This document shows, piece by piece, positions 1 to 10,218 of a stretch of 64,000 bases of DNA (the first letter of the stretch is position 1; each line of letters begins with the position of its first letter). This stretch comes from UBA10646 sp046296295 (GTDB lineage Bacteria > Bacteroidota > Bacteroidia > Chitinophagales > Chitinophagaceae): NCBI GenBank assembly GCA_046296295.1, contig JBKBLG010000003.1, positions 1 to 64,000 on the forward strand, in the 5' to 3' direction. Under the pieces are notes generated by a model. It made no database searches, was not told the DNA's origin, and worked only from the letters and a program-made list of their open reading frames with translations. Position numbers and translations under genes: made by a program.

Positions 1-1715
1 GTATTGAAATAAAAAAGTACCCGAAGCTCACCACCGTTGGTGCTACCAGAAACGGCACTATTGTTGGTAATTATCCAGGCACAGCTAACACCAATAGAAA
101 ACATAGCGGATATTACACACAAGCACAAGTAAAAGAAATTGTTCGTTATGCAGCAGCTAGATTCATAACCGTTGTTCCTGAAATAGAAATGCCAGGACAT
201 GCTTCGGCTGCTATTGCTGCATATCCAGCATTAAGTTGCTTTCCGAACGAGCCTACTAAAATACAACACCCCAATGTTTGGAAAGGCAATACAAAGGGTA
301 AGCAAGTGCAACAAACATGGGGTGTCTTTGAAGATGTACTTGCACCTACCGATGCCACTTTTAAATTTTTACAAGATGTGCTCGACGAGGTTATGGCACT
401 ATTCCCATCAAAATATATACATATAGGCGGCGATGAATGCCCAAAAGAAAATTGGAAACGTTCTACTTTTTGCCAACAGCTCATAAAAAGTAAAGGCTTA
501 AAAGATGAACATGAACTCCAGAGCTACTTTATTCAACGTATCGAAAAGCATGTGAACGCCAAAGGCCGCACCATTATTGGATGGGATGAAATTTTAGAAG
601 GCGGCCTTGCCCCCAATGCTATTGTAATGAGCTGGCGTGGCGAAGAAGGTGGCATTGAAGCCGCTAAACAAAACCATCAAGTAATTATGACGCCCGGTGG
701 TTGGTGCTATTTCGATCACAGTCAATCTCTCAACGAAGACAGTGTTACCATTGGCGGTTTTACTCCTATTGAAAAAGTATATAGTTACGAGCCTGTTCCC
801 GCAGCGTTGAACGAAACGCAAAGTCAACTAATATTAGGTGCTCAAGCTAATGTTTGGACGGAATATATCACAAATGAATCGAAATTAGCTTACATGGTTT
901 TCCCTCGTATGGCAGCACTTAGCGAGGTATTATGGAGCCCTAAAGCACAACGCAACTGGCCACATTTTGAACAACGCCTTACCCAACAGTTTCAACGCTA
1001 CAAATTATGGAAAATCAATTACAGCAAAGCATACTTTGAACTGAACGATTCTATTAGCGTAACCTCCGACGGATTATTATGGCACCTATTACCACCTAAA
1101 GGAAAGCATAACATACAGTTTAGCCTTTTACCGCAAGGTAATGCAAAGCCTAATTTTCAACCCTATACCGTACCGCTGCTCATCAACCAATCTTACAACT
1201 TGCAAGCCATTAATACTGCCGATGGCAAGCCCTACCCAGGCATCACACGTAATTTTAATATTAACAAAGCAACCGGACGTGCCATTCAAATTTTGCGTAA
1301 GCCAAGCAAAAGCTACCCAGGTAAGTATGGGGCACTCACTTTAGTGGATGGCCTTACGGCAAATGGAAAACGCAACCACCCAGAGTGGATGGGCTTTTCT
1401 GGCGGCTCGGTTGAAATTGTGATCGACTTTGGAGAACCAGTAACCATCAGCAAATTAGGCGTGAGTACCTTACACCATCCTACCAGCTGGGTACACGCTC
1501 CTTCAAATATTAGTTGGGAAGCAAGCCTTACGGCAAATGATTGGCAACCATTACAACCAACCACTCACAACGAACAAGGAACCGTTATTACCATTGCTCC
1601 ACAGCAATTACAATACCTGAAAATAAAGCTCAGTGCCGTAGACACAATTCCAGCAGGATTACCAGGTGCAGGTAAGCCCGCATGGTTGTTTTTAGATGAA
1701 ATTTTTGCAGATTAG
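1..1715 (+). CDS. beta-N-acetylhexosaminidase (GH20), 5' end outside window
   Basis: This is the C-terminal part of a family 20 glycoside hydrolase, which removes terminal N-acetylhexosamines from glycans, probably in the periplasm. The reading frame is open from base 3, so the start lies upstream of the window. The barrel motif PEIEMPGHA is at about 177-203, and the catalytic Asp-Glu pair lies in HIGGDECPKENW (Asp 432-434, Glu 435-437). After the catalytic barrel (to about 1000) comes a linker region and a C-terminal F5/8-type (discoidin-like) domain at about 1320-1710, a common carbohydrate-binding appendage in Bacteroidota GH20 enzymes. The next gene, a NagB fusion 82 bases downstream, fits use of the released amino sugar. 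Two copies of the dispersed 14-bp motif (1352, 1526) lie in the coding sequence and encode Leu-Thr-Ala-Asn. The family call is firm; the substrate is not known. Confidence 0.93.
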   Translation, partial: IEIKKYPKLTTVGATRNGTIVGNYPGTANTNRKHSGYYTQAQVKEIVRYAAARFITVVPEIEMPGHASAAIAAYPALSCFPNEPTKIQHPNVWKGNTKGKQVQQTWGVFEDVLAPTDATFKFLQDVLDEVMALFPSKYIHIGGDECPKENWKRSTFCQQLIKSKGLKDEHELQSYFIQRIEKHVNAKGRTIIGWDEILEGGLAPNAIVMSWRGEEGGIEAAKQNHQVIMTPGGWCYFDHSQSLNEDSVTIGGFTPIEKVYSYEPVPAALNETQSQLILGAQANVWTEYITNESKLAYMVFPRMAALSEVLWSPKAQRNWPHFEQRLTQQFQRYKLWKINYSKAYFELNDSISVTSDGLLWHLLPPKGKHNIQFSLLPQGNAKPNFQPYTVPLLINQSYNLQAINTADGKPYPGITRNFNINKATGRAIQILRKPSKSYPGKYGALTLVDGLTANGKRNHPEWMGFSGGSVEIVIDFGEPVTISKLGVSTLHHPTSWVHAPSNISWEASLTANDWQPLQPTTHNEQGTVITIAPQQLQYLKIKLSAVDTIPAGLPGAGKPAWLFLDEIFAD

Positions 1716-1797
1716 CGTATAAAACCGCAAAAAACCGATATTTACAATCGAATAAATGCCGTTTTTAGCGGAAATAAAAAACTAAACACCTCTAGCT

Positions 1798-3705
1798 ATG
1801 ATTTCTACGTTGGATGCCATGGAAAAAATACCAGTAAGTATTTTTTCAACATCACACCAAGGTAGTGCATGGGTAGCAGCCGAAGTTGCTGCACTCATAC
1901 GCCAAAAACAATCCGAAGGAAAACCTTGTGTGCTCGGTCTTGCCACTGGAAGTACCCCCATTAGTTTGTATGCCGAACTAGTTCGCCTACACAGAGAAGA
2001 TGGTTTAAGCTTTGCCAACGTAGTTACTTTTAATCTCGACGAGTACTTTCCGATTGAGCGTGAAGCATACCAAAGCTACTGGAGCTTTATGCACCGCCAC
2101 TTACTACAGCATGTAGATATTAAACCCGAAAACATTCATATACCCGATGGCAGCTTACCTAAAGATGCCATTAAAGCGCACTGCCAGGCTTACGAACAAG
2201 CTATTGAAACAGCAGGTGGCATTGATTTGCAAATTCTAGGCATAGGCACGAACGGACATATAGGTTTTAACGAACCCGGCAGCAGCATTCATAGCAAAAC
2301 CCGCCTCATAACGCTCGATAACTCTACTCGCTTAGTGAATAGCTCAGAATTTGGCAATATTGCTAATATGCCTCGCTTAGCCATTACTATGGGTATGAAC
2401 ACCATTTTATCGGCTAAGCGTATTATTTTATTGGCTTGGGGTAATAAAGCTAGTATTGTAGCCAAGGCAGTAGAAGGCGATGTTACAGAACAAGTACCAG
2501 CTAGCTTGTTACAAACACACAATAACTGCCAATTTGTTATCGACGATTTGGCAAGTAGTGCATTAACGCGTATCAAAAGTCCGTGGTTAGCATCAGATAT
2601 CGACTGGACCGACAGCCTTATTAAACGTGCCGTTGTAAACCTAAGCTTGAAATTACAAAAGCCGATCTTAAGTCTTACGGTACACGACTATAATGAAAAT
2701 GGCCTAGCCGATTTGCTTGCCGATGTTGGCGATGCCTATGAAATTAATTTGAAGGTGTTCTATATGCTACGCGATAGCATTACCGGTTGGCCTGGCGGCA
2801 AAAGCACACCATTACCCAACCATCCCGAACGGATGGAACCTTGGCCTAAGCGTTGTTTAATATTTAGCCCTCACCCCGACGATGATATTATTTCAATGGG
2901 TGGAACATTTCAACGCTTACACGATCAAGGGCACGAAGTACATGTAGCCTATCAAACCAGTGGTAACATTGCTGTTACCGACGAGTTTGTAACACGCTTT
3001 TTAGATTTTGCCGTGGGCTTCGAAGCTATGTTTGGCATTAACAACGAAAAGAGTAACCACATCTTACAAGAAGCTGCTGCCTACATTGCCGGCAAAAAAC
3101 AAAACCAGATGGACACAGCCGAAATACGTGCCATCAAAGGTTTAATTCGCCGCTGCGAAGCAAAAGCCACTTGCAAGTATGTTGGCTTAACTGAAGACCG
3201 CTGTCATTTTCAAAACCTGCCTTTTTATGAAACAGGTACAGTTGAGAAAAACCCCATGGGAGAAGCCGATATTGAGCTAACGATGGAGCTGTTACGAAAA
3301 ATCAAGCCCCATCAAGTATACTGTGCCGGCGACTTAGCCGACCCACACGGTACCCACAAAGTATGTTTAGATATTGTTTTTGAAAGCTTACGCCGTATCA
3401 AAGCTGCTGGCGACGAATGGATTAAAGATTGTTGGGTTTGGTTGTATAAAGGTGCATGGCAAGAGTGGAACATTGAAGATATTGAGATGGCTATTCCGAT
3501 GAGTCCCGAACAAGTGCTCAAAAAACGCTTTGGTATTTTCATTCACCAAAGTCAAAAAGATATGGTACCGTTCCAAGGTAGCGATAGCCGCGAGTTTTGG
3601 CAACGTGCCGAAGAACGTAATGCCGCAACAGCCGAGGCCTTTGCGCAACTGGGTTTAACCCGTTATGCCGCAATGGAAGCATTTGTTCGTTGGAAAGAAT
3701 GGTAA
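1798..3705 (+). CDS. nagB: glucosamine-6-phosphate deaminase fused to PIG-L-type deacetylase domain
   Basis: The 635-residue protein has two domains. Residues 1 to about 270 are NagB, which converts glucosamine-6-phosphate to fructose-6-phosphate and ammonia: the phosphate loop GLATGSTP (about 47-54), the NLDEYFP motif with general base Asp81, and GTNGHIGFNEP with His154 are present. Residues from about 350 to 600 are a PIG-L/LmbE-like domain with the metal motif His359-Pro-Asp-Asp-Asp and a second His in DPHGTHK. NagB alone is about 260 residues; the long fused form is widespread in Bacteroidota. The second domain may deacetylate an N-acetylglucosamine derivative, so both steps could sit on one chain (inference). 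ATG 1798 is taken as the start; an in-frame ATG at 1819 is possible. It follows the GH20 gene. Confidence 0.93.
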   Translation: MISTLDAMEKIPVSIFSTSHQGSAWVAAEVAALIRQKQSEGKPCVLGLATGSTPISLYAELVRLHREDGLSFANVVTFNLDEYFPIEREAYQSYWSFMHRHLLQHVDIKPENIHIPDGSLPKDAIKAHCQAYEQAIETAGGIDLQILGIGTNGHIGFNEPGSSIHSKTRLITLDNSTRLVNSSEFGNIANMPRLAITMGMNTILSAKRIILLAWGNKASIVAKAVEGDVTEQVPASLLQTHNNCQFVIDDLASSALTRIKSPWLASDIDWTDSLIKRAVVNLSLKLQKPILSLTVHDYNENGLADLLADVGDAYEINLKVFYMLRDSITGWPGGKSTPLPNHPERMEPWPKRCLIFSPHPDDDIISMGGTFQRLHDQGHEVHVAYQTSGNIAVTDEFVTRFLDFAVGFEAMFGINNEKSNHILQEAAAYIAGKKQNQMDTAEIRAIKGLIRRCEAKATCKYVGLTEDRCHFQNLPFYETGTVEKNPMGEADIELTMELLRKIKPHQVYCAGDLADPHGTHKVCLDIVFESLRRIKAAGDEWIKDCWVWLYKGAWQEWNIEDIEMAIPMSPEQVLKKRFGIFIHQSQKDMVPFQGSDSREFWQRAEERNAATAEAFAQLGLTRYAAMEAFVRWKEW

Positions 3706-3747
3706 TGGCAAATAGAATTTCATTTACGTAAGTAATTTTAAAATTGT

Positions 3748-3774
3748 AAAGGCAAGCCGAATGGCTTGCCTTTT
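3748..3774. terminator. Rho-independent terminator between nagB and parC
   Basis: GGCAAGCC and GGCTTGCC form an 8-bp stem (extended by AAA/TTT) with a GAAT loop, followed by TTTT and preceded by AAA. It lies between the convergent nagB and parC genes and can serve both strands. Confidence 0.85.
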
Positions 3775-3808
3775 ATTTAAATTAGCACCTTACGGTAAAT
3801 GAGTAGTG

Positions 3809-6325
3809 CTAGAACAAAGTTTCCGAAGGTAAATCGTCGGTACGTTTTGGTTCCCACTCCATTTCAGTACTCTTAGTATAATCGGCCAGCTTGTTACCAA
3901 TAGCCTTCCAGCCTGTAACATCTACAAAATCGGCAAGTTTCATTTTTTGTGTGGTACTGTTTGCACCGCGGCCTGTATGCAGTAACAATACCGGATCTTC
4001 ATCGGTAGTAACCGCTTCTACGCGGTTATCTTTACCCTCCTTAATGAATAAAAATTTATTGTTAAGCGTAGTTGTTTCTATTTTAAAACGCTTCACGTAG
4101 AACTGACTTTTTTCTGCATCTAAGTATACAGCTGTGATGGCTTTTGCAGGTACAAATTTTTCGATGAGTACAATTTTATCAACATCGAAACGCTGCGTTA
4201 GTTCTGTATTGGTAAGTTCATAAGAACCATCTTGATATATTACCAAAATATGATCTTCATCAAAGCTACCTAAGTACACGCCTTTTTCTTCGGCATTCAA
4301 ACGGCCATACACATCATCGAACCACAGCTTACGGCTAGCCAAGGTACTTCTGCCCTTTTCTTTTAACTTAATTGCTTTCACCGTATGCTTGGTTACTTGA
4401 TTACCCATGCTCGAACGGCCTTTGATATCAATTTCTTCAAAAGCAAAATCGAATTCTTTGTTACGAGCCGATGCATTAGGGCTTAGCTGTACTTTTACAA
4501 TTTCAGCCTCGCCATTAGGGTTCGCCGTGAAATAATGCACTTTGCTTTTATCGTGCCCACGGGTTAAATCGTATTCTTTATCTCTTGTTACGCCTGTTAC
4601 GTTAAAACGCTTCGCATAGCTAATATTGGTACCGCCATCTACATAAATCATGTTATATGTAGTGCGTTCATCGTTCTTTTGAAATACCGCCGCATAAATA
4701 ATGTCTTTACCAATAAAAGATTTATCGGCAACTCGTACCACTTTCATGATGCCTCGCTTTGTAAATACGATGATATCATCTAAGTCGCTACACTCACATA
4801 CCAGTTCATCTTTTTTCAACGATGTGCCAATAAAACCTTCACTACGATTCATGTATAACTTTGTATTCGCAATGGCTACTTGCTTGGCAGTAATTACATC
4901 GAACGGACGGATTTCAGTTTTGCGTTCACGCCCCTTACCATACTTTTTGAGTAGGTTTTCAAAATAAGCAACAGCAAATTCTGTAAGATGTGCTAAATCG
5001 TATTGTACTTGTTTAATATCTGTTTCTAAGCTTTTTATTTGAGCATCGAGTTCGGCAATATCTAACCGATAAATTCTACGAACCGGTTTTTCGGTAAGCT
5101 TTAATACATCTTCCCTACTTACTGCACGTTTGAGCTTTTGAACAAACGGTTTGAAAGCTTTTTCTATGGCTTGCAATACCGTTTCCCAATCTTCGTGCTT
5201 TTGCTCTAACTCTTTATATATCTTTTCTTCAAAGAATATTTTTTCTAAGCTGGTATAGTGCCATTTATCTTCAAGCTCGCCAAGTTTTATTTCAAGTTCT
5301 CTTTGCAGCAAATGCTTTGTACGATCTGTACTAATGCGAAGCAAATCTGATGCACCTAAGAACAATGGTTTTTGATCGACAATAACACAAATATTTGGGC
5401 TGATACTTACTTCGCAATCAGTAAATGCATATAAAGCATCGATGGTAATATCTGGTGAAATACCAGGAGCTAAATCAATTTGAATTTCAACATCTTTTGC
5501 AGTTACGTCGGTAACCTTTTTAATTTTAATCTTGCCTTGGTCACTAGCTTTCGTAATGCTATCACAAAGTGCTTGGGTAGTAACTCCGAAAGGCACACTT
5601 TTAATGAGTAATGTTTTTTTATCAAACTCTTCTATGATAGCTCTTACACGTACTTTTCCACCTCGCTTACCATCGTTATAGTTGCTAGCATCCATCATAC
5701 CGCCTGTAAAAAAATCAGGCAGTAATTCAAACTTTTTTCCTTTTAAATACTTGATAGCCGCTTCACAAATTTCAATGAAATTATGCGGCAGAATTTTAGT
5801 GCTCAAACCTACAGCGATACCCTCGGCACCTTGTGCTAAGAGTAAGGGAAACTTCATTGGTAAGGTAACAGGTTCTTGCTTACGACCATCGTAGCTTAAT
5901 TGCCATTCGGTTGTTTTGGCGTTAAAGGCAACTTCTAATGCAAATTTGCTCAAACGTGCTTCAATATAACGCGGAGCGGCGGCGTCATCGCCGGTACGTA
6001 CATCGCCCCAGTTGCCTTGTGTTTCAATGAGCAAATCTTTTTGCCCCATGTTCACCAATGCCTCACCAATACTAGCATCGCCATGTGGGTGATACTGCAT
6101 GCTTTGGCCTATAATGTTGGCAACTTTATTAAAACGGCCATCATCCATTTCTTTCATGGCATGTAATATGCGACGTTGTACAGGCTTTAAGCCATCTTCT
6201 ACTGCAGGTACGGCACGTTCTAATATTACATAGCTTGCGTAATCTAAAAACCAATTTTTATATTGCCCTTGCACACCCGTTTCGTTTTGGGTTACCAATG
6301 CAATATCTATTTTCTGTTTTGCCAT
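3809..6325 (-). CDS. parC: DNA topoisomerase IV subunit A
   Basis: This is the breakage-rejoining subunit of a type IIA topoisomerase, which decatenates and relaxes DNA after replication. The 838-residue protein starts with the family core (DYASYVILERAVPAVEDGLKPVQRR), and the catalytic tyrosine is Tyr120 in AAAPRYIEARLS. The C-terminal third (about 530-820) is a beta-pinwheel-like region. No clear GyrA box (QRRGGKG) is visible, which favours ParC over GyrA. It is the last gene of an operon with parE, a DUF1835 gene and a VOC gene; 31 bases separate it from the VOC gene. Confidence 0.93.
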   Translation of the reverse strand: MAKQKIDIALVTQNETGVQGQYKNWFLDYASYVILERAVPAVEDGLKPVQRRILHAMKEMDDGRFNKVANIIGQSMQYHPHGDASIGEALVNMGQKDLLIETQGNWGDVRTGDDAAAPRYIEARLSKFALEVAFNAKTTEWQLSYDGRKQEPVTLPMKFPLLLAQGAEGIAVGLSTKILPHNFIEICEAAIKYLKGKKFELLPDFFTGGMMDASNYNDGKRGGKVRVRAIIEEFDKKTLLIKSVPFGVTTQALCDSITKASDQGKIKIKKVTDVTAKDVEIQIDLAPGISPDITIDALYAFTDCEVSISPNICVIVDQKPLFLGASDLLRISTDRTKHLLQRELEIKLGELEDKWHYTSLEKIFFEEKIYKELEQKHEDWETVLQAIEKAFKPFVQKLKRAVSREDVLKLTEKPVRRIYRLDIAELDAQIKSLETDIKQVQYDLAHLTEFAVAYFENLLKKYGKGRERKTEIRPFDVITAKQVAIANTKLYMNRSEGFIGTSLKKDELVCECSDLDDIIVFTKRGIMKVVRVADKSFIGKDIIYAAVFQKNDERTTYNMIYVDGGTNISYAKRFNVTGVTRDKEYDLTRGHDKSKVHYFTANPNGEAEIVKVQLSPNASARNKEFDFAFEEIDIKGRSSMGNQVTKHTVKAIKLKEKGRSTLASRKLWFDDVYGRLNAEEKGVYLGSFDEDHILVIYQDGSYELTNTELTQRFDVDKIVLIEKFVPAKAITAVYLDAEKSQFYVKRFKIETTTLNNKFLFIKEGKDNRVEAVTTDEDPVLLLHTGRGANSTTQKMKLADFVDVTGWKAIGNKLADYTKSTEMEWEPKRTDDLPSETLF

Positions 6326-6356
6326 AATTACTTATGTTATAAGCAACCTTTATATA

Positions 6357-6758
6357 TTATATTTCGTATAGTTCTAAGGGTTGTTGGTTAGGATCGAAGA
6401 AAAAGGTGAATTTTTTACCTGTATATTCATCTACCCGAACATCTTGAACGGATACATTGTACTTACGTAAATAAGTAATCCATTCGCTTACATCATTTAC
6501 CGCAAGGGCCAAATGCCTTAAACCAGCCGCTTCGGGCTGTGAGCTTCGTGGCCGCACTTCAGGAAATGAAAACAATTCAATGGTGTAAGTACCATTTAAA
6601 GCCAAATCGCATTTGTAAGAATTACGCTCGGCCCTATACACTTCTTGCACCATTTTGAAGCCAAGAATTTCGGTATAAAAGCGTTTGCTTACTTCATAAT
6701 CGTTAGCGATAATTGCGATATGATGTATGTGTAGTATTGTGGGTCTCATATTATGCAA
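6357..6758 (-). CDS. VOC superfamily (glyoxalase-like) protein
   Basis: The 133-residue protein is a single vicinal-oxygen-chelate unit, close to the small GloA2-type proteins. HIHHIAIIANDYEVSKRFYTEILGF gives the first beta-alpha-beta strand with a metal-type His, and GLRHLALAVNDV gives the second half; the C-terminal PLELYEI supplies a metal-type Glu. It may act on a methylglyoxal-like adduct or another small substrate, but this cannot be told from sequence. The first eight bases overlap the end of the DUF1835 gene, so the two are translationally coupled; an internal ATG (6749) is an alternative start. It sits inside the parE-parC operon. Confidence 0.85.
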   Translation of the reverse strand: MHNMRPTILHIHHIAIIANDYEVSKRFYTEILGFKMVQEVYRAERNSYKCDLALNGTYTIELFSFPEVRPRSSQPEAAGLRHLALAVNDVSEWITYLRKYNVSVQDVRVDEYTGKKFTFFFDPNQQPLELYEI

Positions 6759-7569
6759 GTGCTAGTTCGCCGTTAGGCATACGTACTACAATTTCTTTCC
6801 ATCCTTTCGTCCAATCGCCTGACACATCAATGGTTCCATCTGATGCCATTGCTTGTAAGCGATGTACTACAAATACATCGCCAGTATTCACTTTTGCTTT
6901 GCTAAAAATGAGCTGTAACAGCTTAGGTAATTTAACCCAATCGTTAGGCACTACACTTAGTATGGCTTTATCAAAGTAATCGTTTGGCTTTGAAACAATT
7001 TTTTTACCACCTTCTAAAATACGCACCATGGCATTTTCTAACATTAAACGCTTCCACTCATCGGGGTCTACTTCAAATTCGCTAAGTGTAATGGGTCGAG
7101 CAAGTTTCTTAGCTTTTAAAAACTCTTTGGGTTGTATTTGGTGCAACGCAGAAGGGTAGAAAATACCGCCCTTTTCGTTGATAAATGGCAAATTGTTGAG
7201 ATATAACACATACACCTGCCCCTGATAAGGTTTTAGCTGACTCATCAACCAATAATAGCCACAAACATCGTGTGCATTTTGCCCCATCCATACCCAAACT
7301 GTGGCTCCGGTTTCTAGTTGTTTGATGAGGTTATGAACAGTTAGCTTATCATCTACCAAATCTATTTGTTCTGTGTATGGGCTATGTTCTAACAATTGCT
7401 TCCACCAATTACGGCGTTGCTGGTAACCCTCGGTTTCAAAAATGGATGCGATTGGGCCAACTGCAAAATCATCTTTGATATGCCATACTTCGCCTTCAAG
7501 ACTGCTATCTAAAGCAATAGCAGCTTGCAATGTAGCAATATCAGGTTCCTGAAAAACAATATGTATCAA
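6751..7569 (-). CDS. DUF1835/DUF3658-type protein of unknown function
   Basis: The 272-residue protein begins MIHIVFQEPD and has the DUF1835 pattern, with a short N-terminal alpha/beta segment (about 1-120, including VWHIKDDFAVGPI) and a C-terminal helical part similar to DUF3658 (about 150-265, with DEWKRLMLENAMVRILEGG). No catalytic motif is evident. It starts 15 bases after parE stops and overlaps the VOC gene, so it belongs to the topoisomerase IV operon. The family call rests on overall pattern recognition; the biochemical role is not known. Confidence 0.75.
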   Translation of the reverse strand: MIHIVFQEPDIATLQAAIALDSSLEGEVWHIKDDFAVGPIASIFETEGYQQRRNWWKQLLEHSPYTEQIDLVDDKLTVHNLIKQLETGATVWVWMGQNAHDVCGYYWLMSQLKPYQGQVYVLYLNNLPFINEKGGIFYPSALHQIQPKEFLKAKKLARPITLSEFEVDPDEWKRLMLENAMVRILEGGKKIVSKPNDYFDKAILSVVPNDWVKLPKLLQLIFSKAKVNTGDVFVVHRLQAMASDGTIDVSGDWTKGWKEIVVRMPNGELALA

Positions 7570-7584
7570 TGTAATAATGGTTTG

Positions 7585-9474
7585 TTAGTTCTCAACTAAA
7601 TCTAATTCAACACGCAAATTGCCAATGATAAACTCTTGACGCTCTTGCGTGTTTTTACCCATGTAGTACTCTAGCAAATGCTGTATATGGTTACCCTCTT
7701 CTAGTAGTACCGGCTGCAACTTCATGCCATCTTCACTGATAAATCGGCTGAACTCACCCGGACTAATTTCACCCAATCCTTTAAAGCGAGTGATTTCAGG
7801 ATTTTTACCAAGCTTTTTGATAGCAGCCTGCTTTTCGGCTTCATCGTAGCAATAGATGGTTTCTTGCTTATTACGTACCCTAAACAAAGGTGTTTCAAGA
7901 ATATATACATGCCCACGCTTTACCAAATCGGGGAAAAATTGCAAGAAGAAAGTCATTAACAACAAGCGAATGTGCATACCATCAACATCGGCATCGGTTG
8001 CAATTACAATTCTATTGTAACGTAAGCCTTCTAAGCCATCTTCAATATTGAGTGCATGTTGTAACAAGTTAAATTCTTCGTTTTCATACACAATTTTCTT
8101 GGTTAAGCCGAAGGCGTTCAAAGGCTTACCACGTAAGCTAAATACTGCTTGTGTTTCTACATTTCTTGCTTTGGTAATGCTTCCGCTGGCACTATCGCCC
8201 TCGGTAATAAAAATGGTGCTATTGTTTTTCTTTTCAGTCCAACCTTCTTTATCCTTACCACTAGGTTCATCGTTGAAATGATACCTGCAATCACGTAATT
8301 TTTTATTGTGTAAGTTGGCTTTTTTTGCACGCTCGTTTGCCAGTTTTTTAATGCCGGCTAGTTCTTTACGTTCTCTTTCACTTTGCTCAATTCGCTTTTT
8401 TAAAGACTCGGCGATAGCAGGGTTACGATGTAAAAAATTATCTAACTCTTTGCTCAAAAAATCTTGTACAAAGGCTTTCATACTAGGGCCATTTTCATAT
8501 ACATTTTGGCTACCTAGTTTGGTTTTGGTTTGACTTTCAAAAACAGGCTCTTGTACCCTTACCGATATGGCAGCACAAATACTACCACGTATATCGGCAG
8601 CATCATAATCTTTCTTAAAGAAGTCGCGTATTGTTTTAACGTAAGCCTCTCTAAATGCTTGCTGATGGGTACCACCTTGTGTGGTGTATTGGCCATTTAC
8701 AAAGCTATATAAATCTTCTCCGTAATCGTTATTGTGTGTAATGGCAACTTCAATATCATTACCCTTTAAATGAATGATGGGATAACGAATTTCATCTTCA
8801 TTGGTTTTTTTCTGTAATAAGTCGAGCAAGCCGTTCTTACTTACGTATCGCTTACCATTAAATACAAACACCAATCCTGCATTCAAGTAACAATAGTTCC
8901 AAATCTGGTTTTCTAAAAACTCTTTATGAAACTTATAATTTTTAAATACGGTGTTATCTGGCTCAAAAAAAACCTCAGTACCGTTCGCCTCTGTTGTGCT
9001 AACCTCTTTATGTTCTTTGATTAATTGCCCCTGTTTGAATTCTGCTGTTTTGCTTTTACCATCGCGGGTACTGGTAACTCTAAAATAGGTACTCAATGCA
9101 TTCACTGCCTTGGTACCCACACCATTCAAGCCTACACTTTTTTGGAAAGCCTTACTATCATATTTGGCGCCGGTATTAATTTTACTTACTACATCTACCA
9201 CTTTACCCAACGGAATACCCCTGCCATAATCTCGAACTCGAACACCTTGTTCGTTAATTTCAATTTCAACCTGCTTACCATAGCCCATGGTATATTCGTC
9301 GATACAGTTATCTATCACTTCTTTCACCAACACATAAATACCATCATCAGGCGAAGAACCATCCCCAAGCTTACCAATATACATACCGGGGCGTAACCTG
9401 ATATGTTCTCGCCAATCGAGGCTCCGGATGCTATCTTCATCGTAGCGCACTTCATTTAACTGTAACTCTGCCAT
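7585..9474 (-). CDS. parE: DNA topoisomerase IV subunit B
   Basis: This is the ATPase and TOPRIM subunit of topoisomerase IV, partner of ParC. The 629-residue protein shows the GHKL ATPase boxes: EVIDNCIDEY (about 52-61), DYGRGIP (about 78) and VGLNGVGTKAVNALS (about 113-127). The TOPRIM domain has EGDSASGSI (about 424) and DADVDGMHIR, which bind the metal ion used in DNA cleavage. It lacks the long insert seen in many GyrB proteins. It is the first gene of the minus-strand operon; the DUF1835 gene follows after 15 bases. Confidence 0.94.
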   Translation of the reverse strand: MAELQLNEVRYDEDSIRSLDWREHIRLRPGMYIGKLGDGSSPDDGIYVLVKEVIDNCIDEYTMGYGKQVEIEINEQGVRVRDYGRGIPLGKVVDVVSKINTGAKYDSKAFQKSVGLNGVGTKAVNALSTYFRVTSTRDGKSKTAEFKQGQLIKEHKEVSTTEANGTEVFFEPDNTVFKNYKFHKEFLENQIWNYCYLNAGLVFVFNGKRYVSKNGLLDLLQKKTNEDEIRYPIIHLKGNDIEVAITHNNDYGEDLYSFVNGQYTTQGGTHQQAFREAYVKTIRDFFKKDYDAADIRGSICAAISVRVQEPVFESQTKTKLGSQNVYENGPSMKAFVQDFLSKELDNFLHRNPAIAESLKKRIEQSERERKELAGIKKLANERAKKANLHNKKLRDCRYHFNDEPSGKDKEGWTEKKNNSTIFITEGDSASGSITKARNVETQAVFSLRGKPLNAFGLTKKIVYENEEFNLLQHALNIEDGLEGLRYNRIVIATDADVDGMHIRLLLMTFFLQFFPDLVKRGHVYILETPLFRVRNKQETIYCYDEAEKQAAIKKLGKNPEITRFKGLGEISPGEFSRFISEDGMKLQPVLLEEGNHIQHLLEYYMGKNTQERQEFIIGNLRVELDLVEN

Positions 9475-9677
9475 AGTTGCTCACATTTTACGATTCAATC
9501 CGATTTCAGCTGCAAATAAACGTATTTGTAACTTGGCTTCAGATACCATTTTCCTAAAAACATTAGCAAAATAACCTTTATCGTGTACTTATGCAGCGGT
9601 GTGGAAAATATTTACGTAAGTAATACCTTACGGTAAATATTATACTGCCTTTGCAGGCAAACGATTACCTTCATGCC

Positions 9678-10187
9678 ATGAATACAGCCGCACTTAGCAT
9701 AGATATTGCTGTACCAGCGGCTGCCAATGCCGATAGCAATATTGCTTTGATGGATAGTTTAAAAAGTACCAATGCTACTTGGCTCGATGATACGGTACAC
9801 CATTTAGAACAACACATTACAACACAAATTAATTGTACCGATTGTGGAAACTGCTGCAACACCCTTATGATTAATGTTGAAGCACAAGAGGCCGATATAT
9901 TATCGCAGCATTTAGCTATAGGCCGCCAACAATTCGATGATACCTATATTGAAAAAGGCAGTTATGGTATGATGCTTATGAACGCCATTCCTTGTTCATT
10001 TCTTTCTGAGAACAAGTGTACTGTGTATGAACACAGATTTGGTGGTTGCAGAGAATTTCCCGGATTACATTTGCCGCAAGTGCAACAAAGGTTATTCACC
10101 ATATTTATGCACTACGAACGCTGCCCTATTATTTATCATGTAGTTGAAGCCTTACGGCAAATGGATTTACCGCAAGGTGAAGCGTAA
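9678..10187 (+). CDS. YkgJ-type cysteine-cluster protein
   Basis: The protein (about 169 residues from ATG 9678) has the CxxCGxCC cluster in INCTDCGNCCNTL and a second Cys group in CSFLSENKCTVYEHRFGGCREFP, the pattern of the YkgJ zinc- or iron-binding family, whose role is poorly known. A longer reading from TTG at 9651 exists, but the ATG is preferred. The final 13 codons contain two opposed copies of the dispersed motif (10150 and 10165), so the C-terminus ALRQMDLPQGEA is almost entirely encoded by them. The gene is divergent from parE and is followed by a two-way terminator. Confidence 0.85.
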   Translation: MNTAALSIDIAVPAAANADSNIALMDSLKSTNATWLDDTVHHLEQHITTQINCTDCGNCCNTLMINVEAQEADILSQHLAIGRQQFDDTYIEKGSYGMMLMNAIPCSFLSENKCTVYEHRFGGCREFPGLHLPQVQQRLFTIFMHYERCPIIYHVVEALRQMDLPQGEA

Positions 10188-10218
10188 TTGAACGCATTAA
10201 AGCAAGTATTTTATATAC

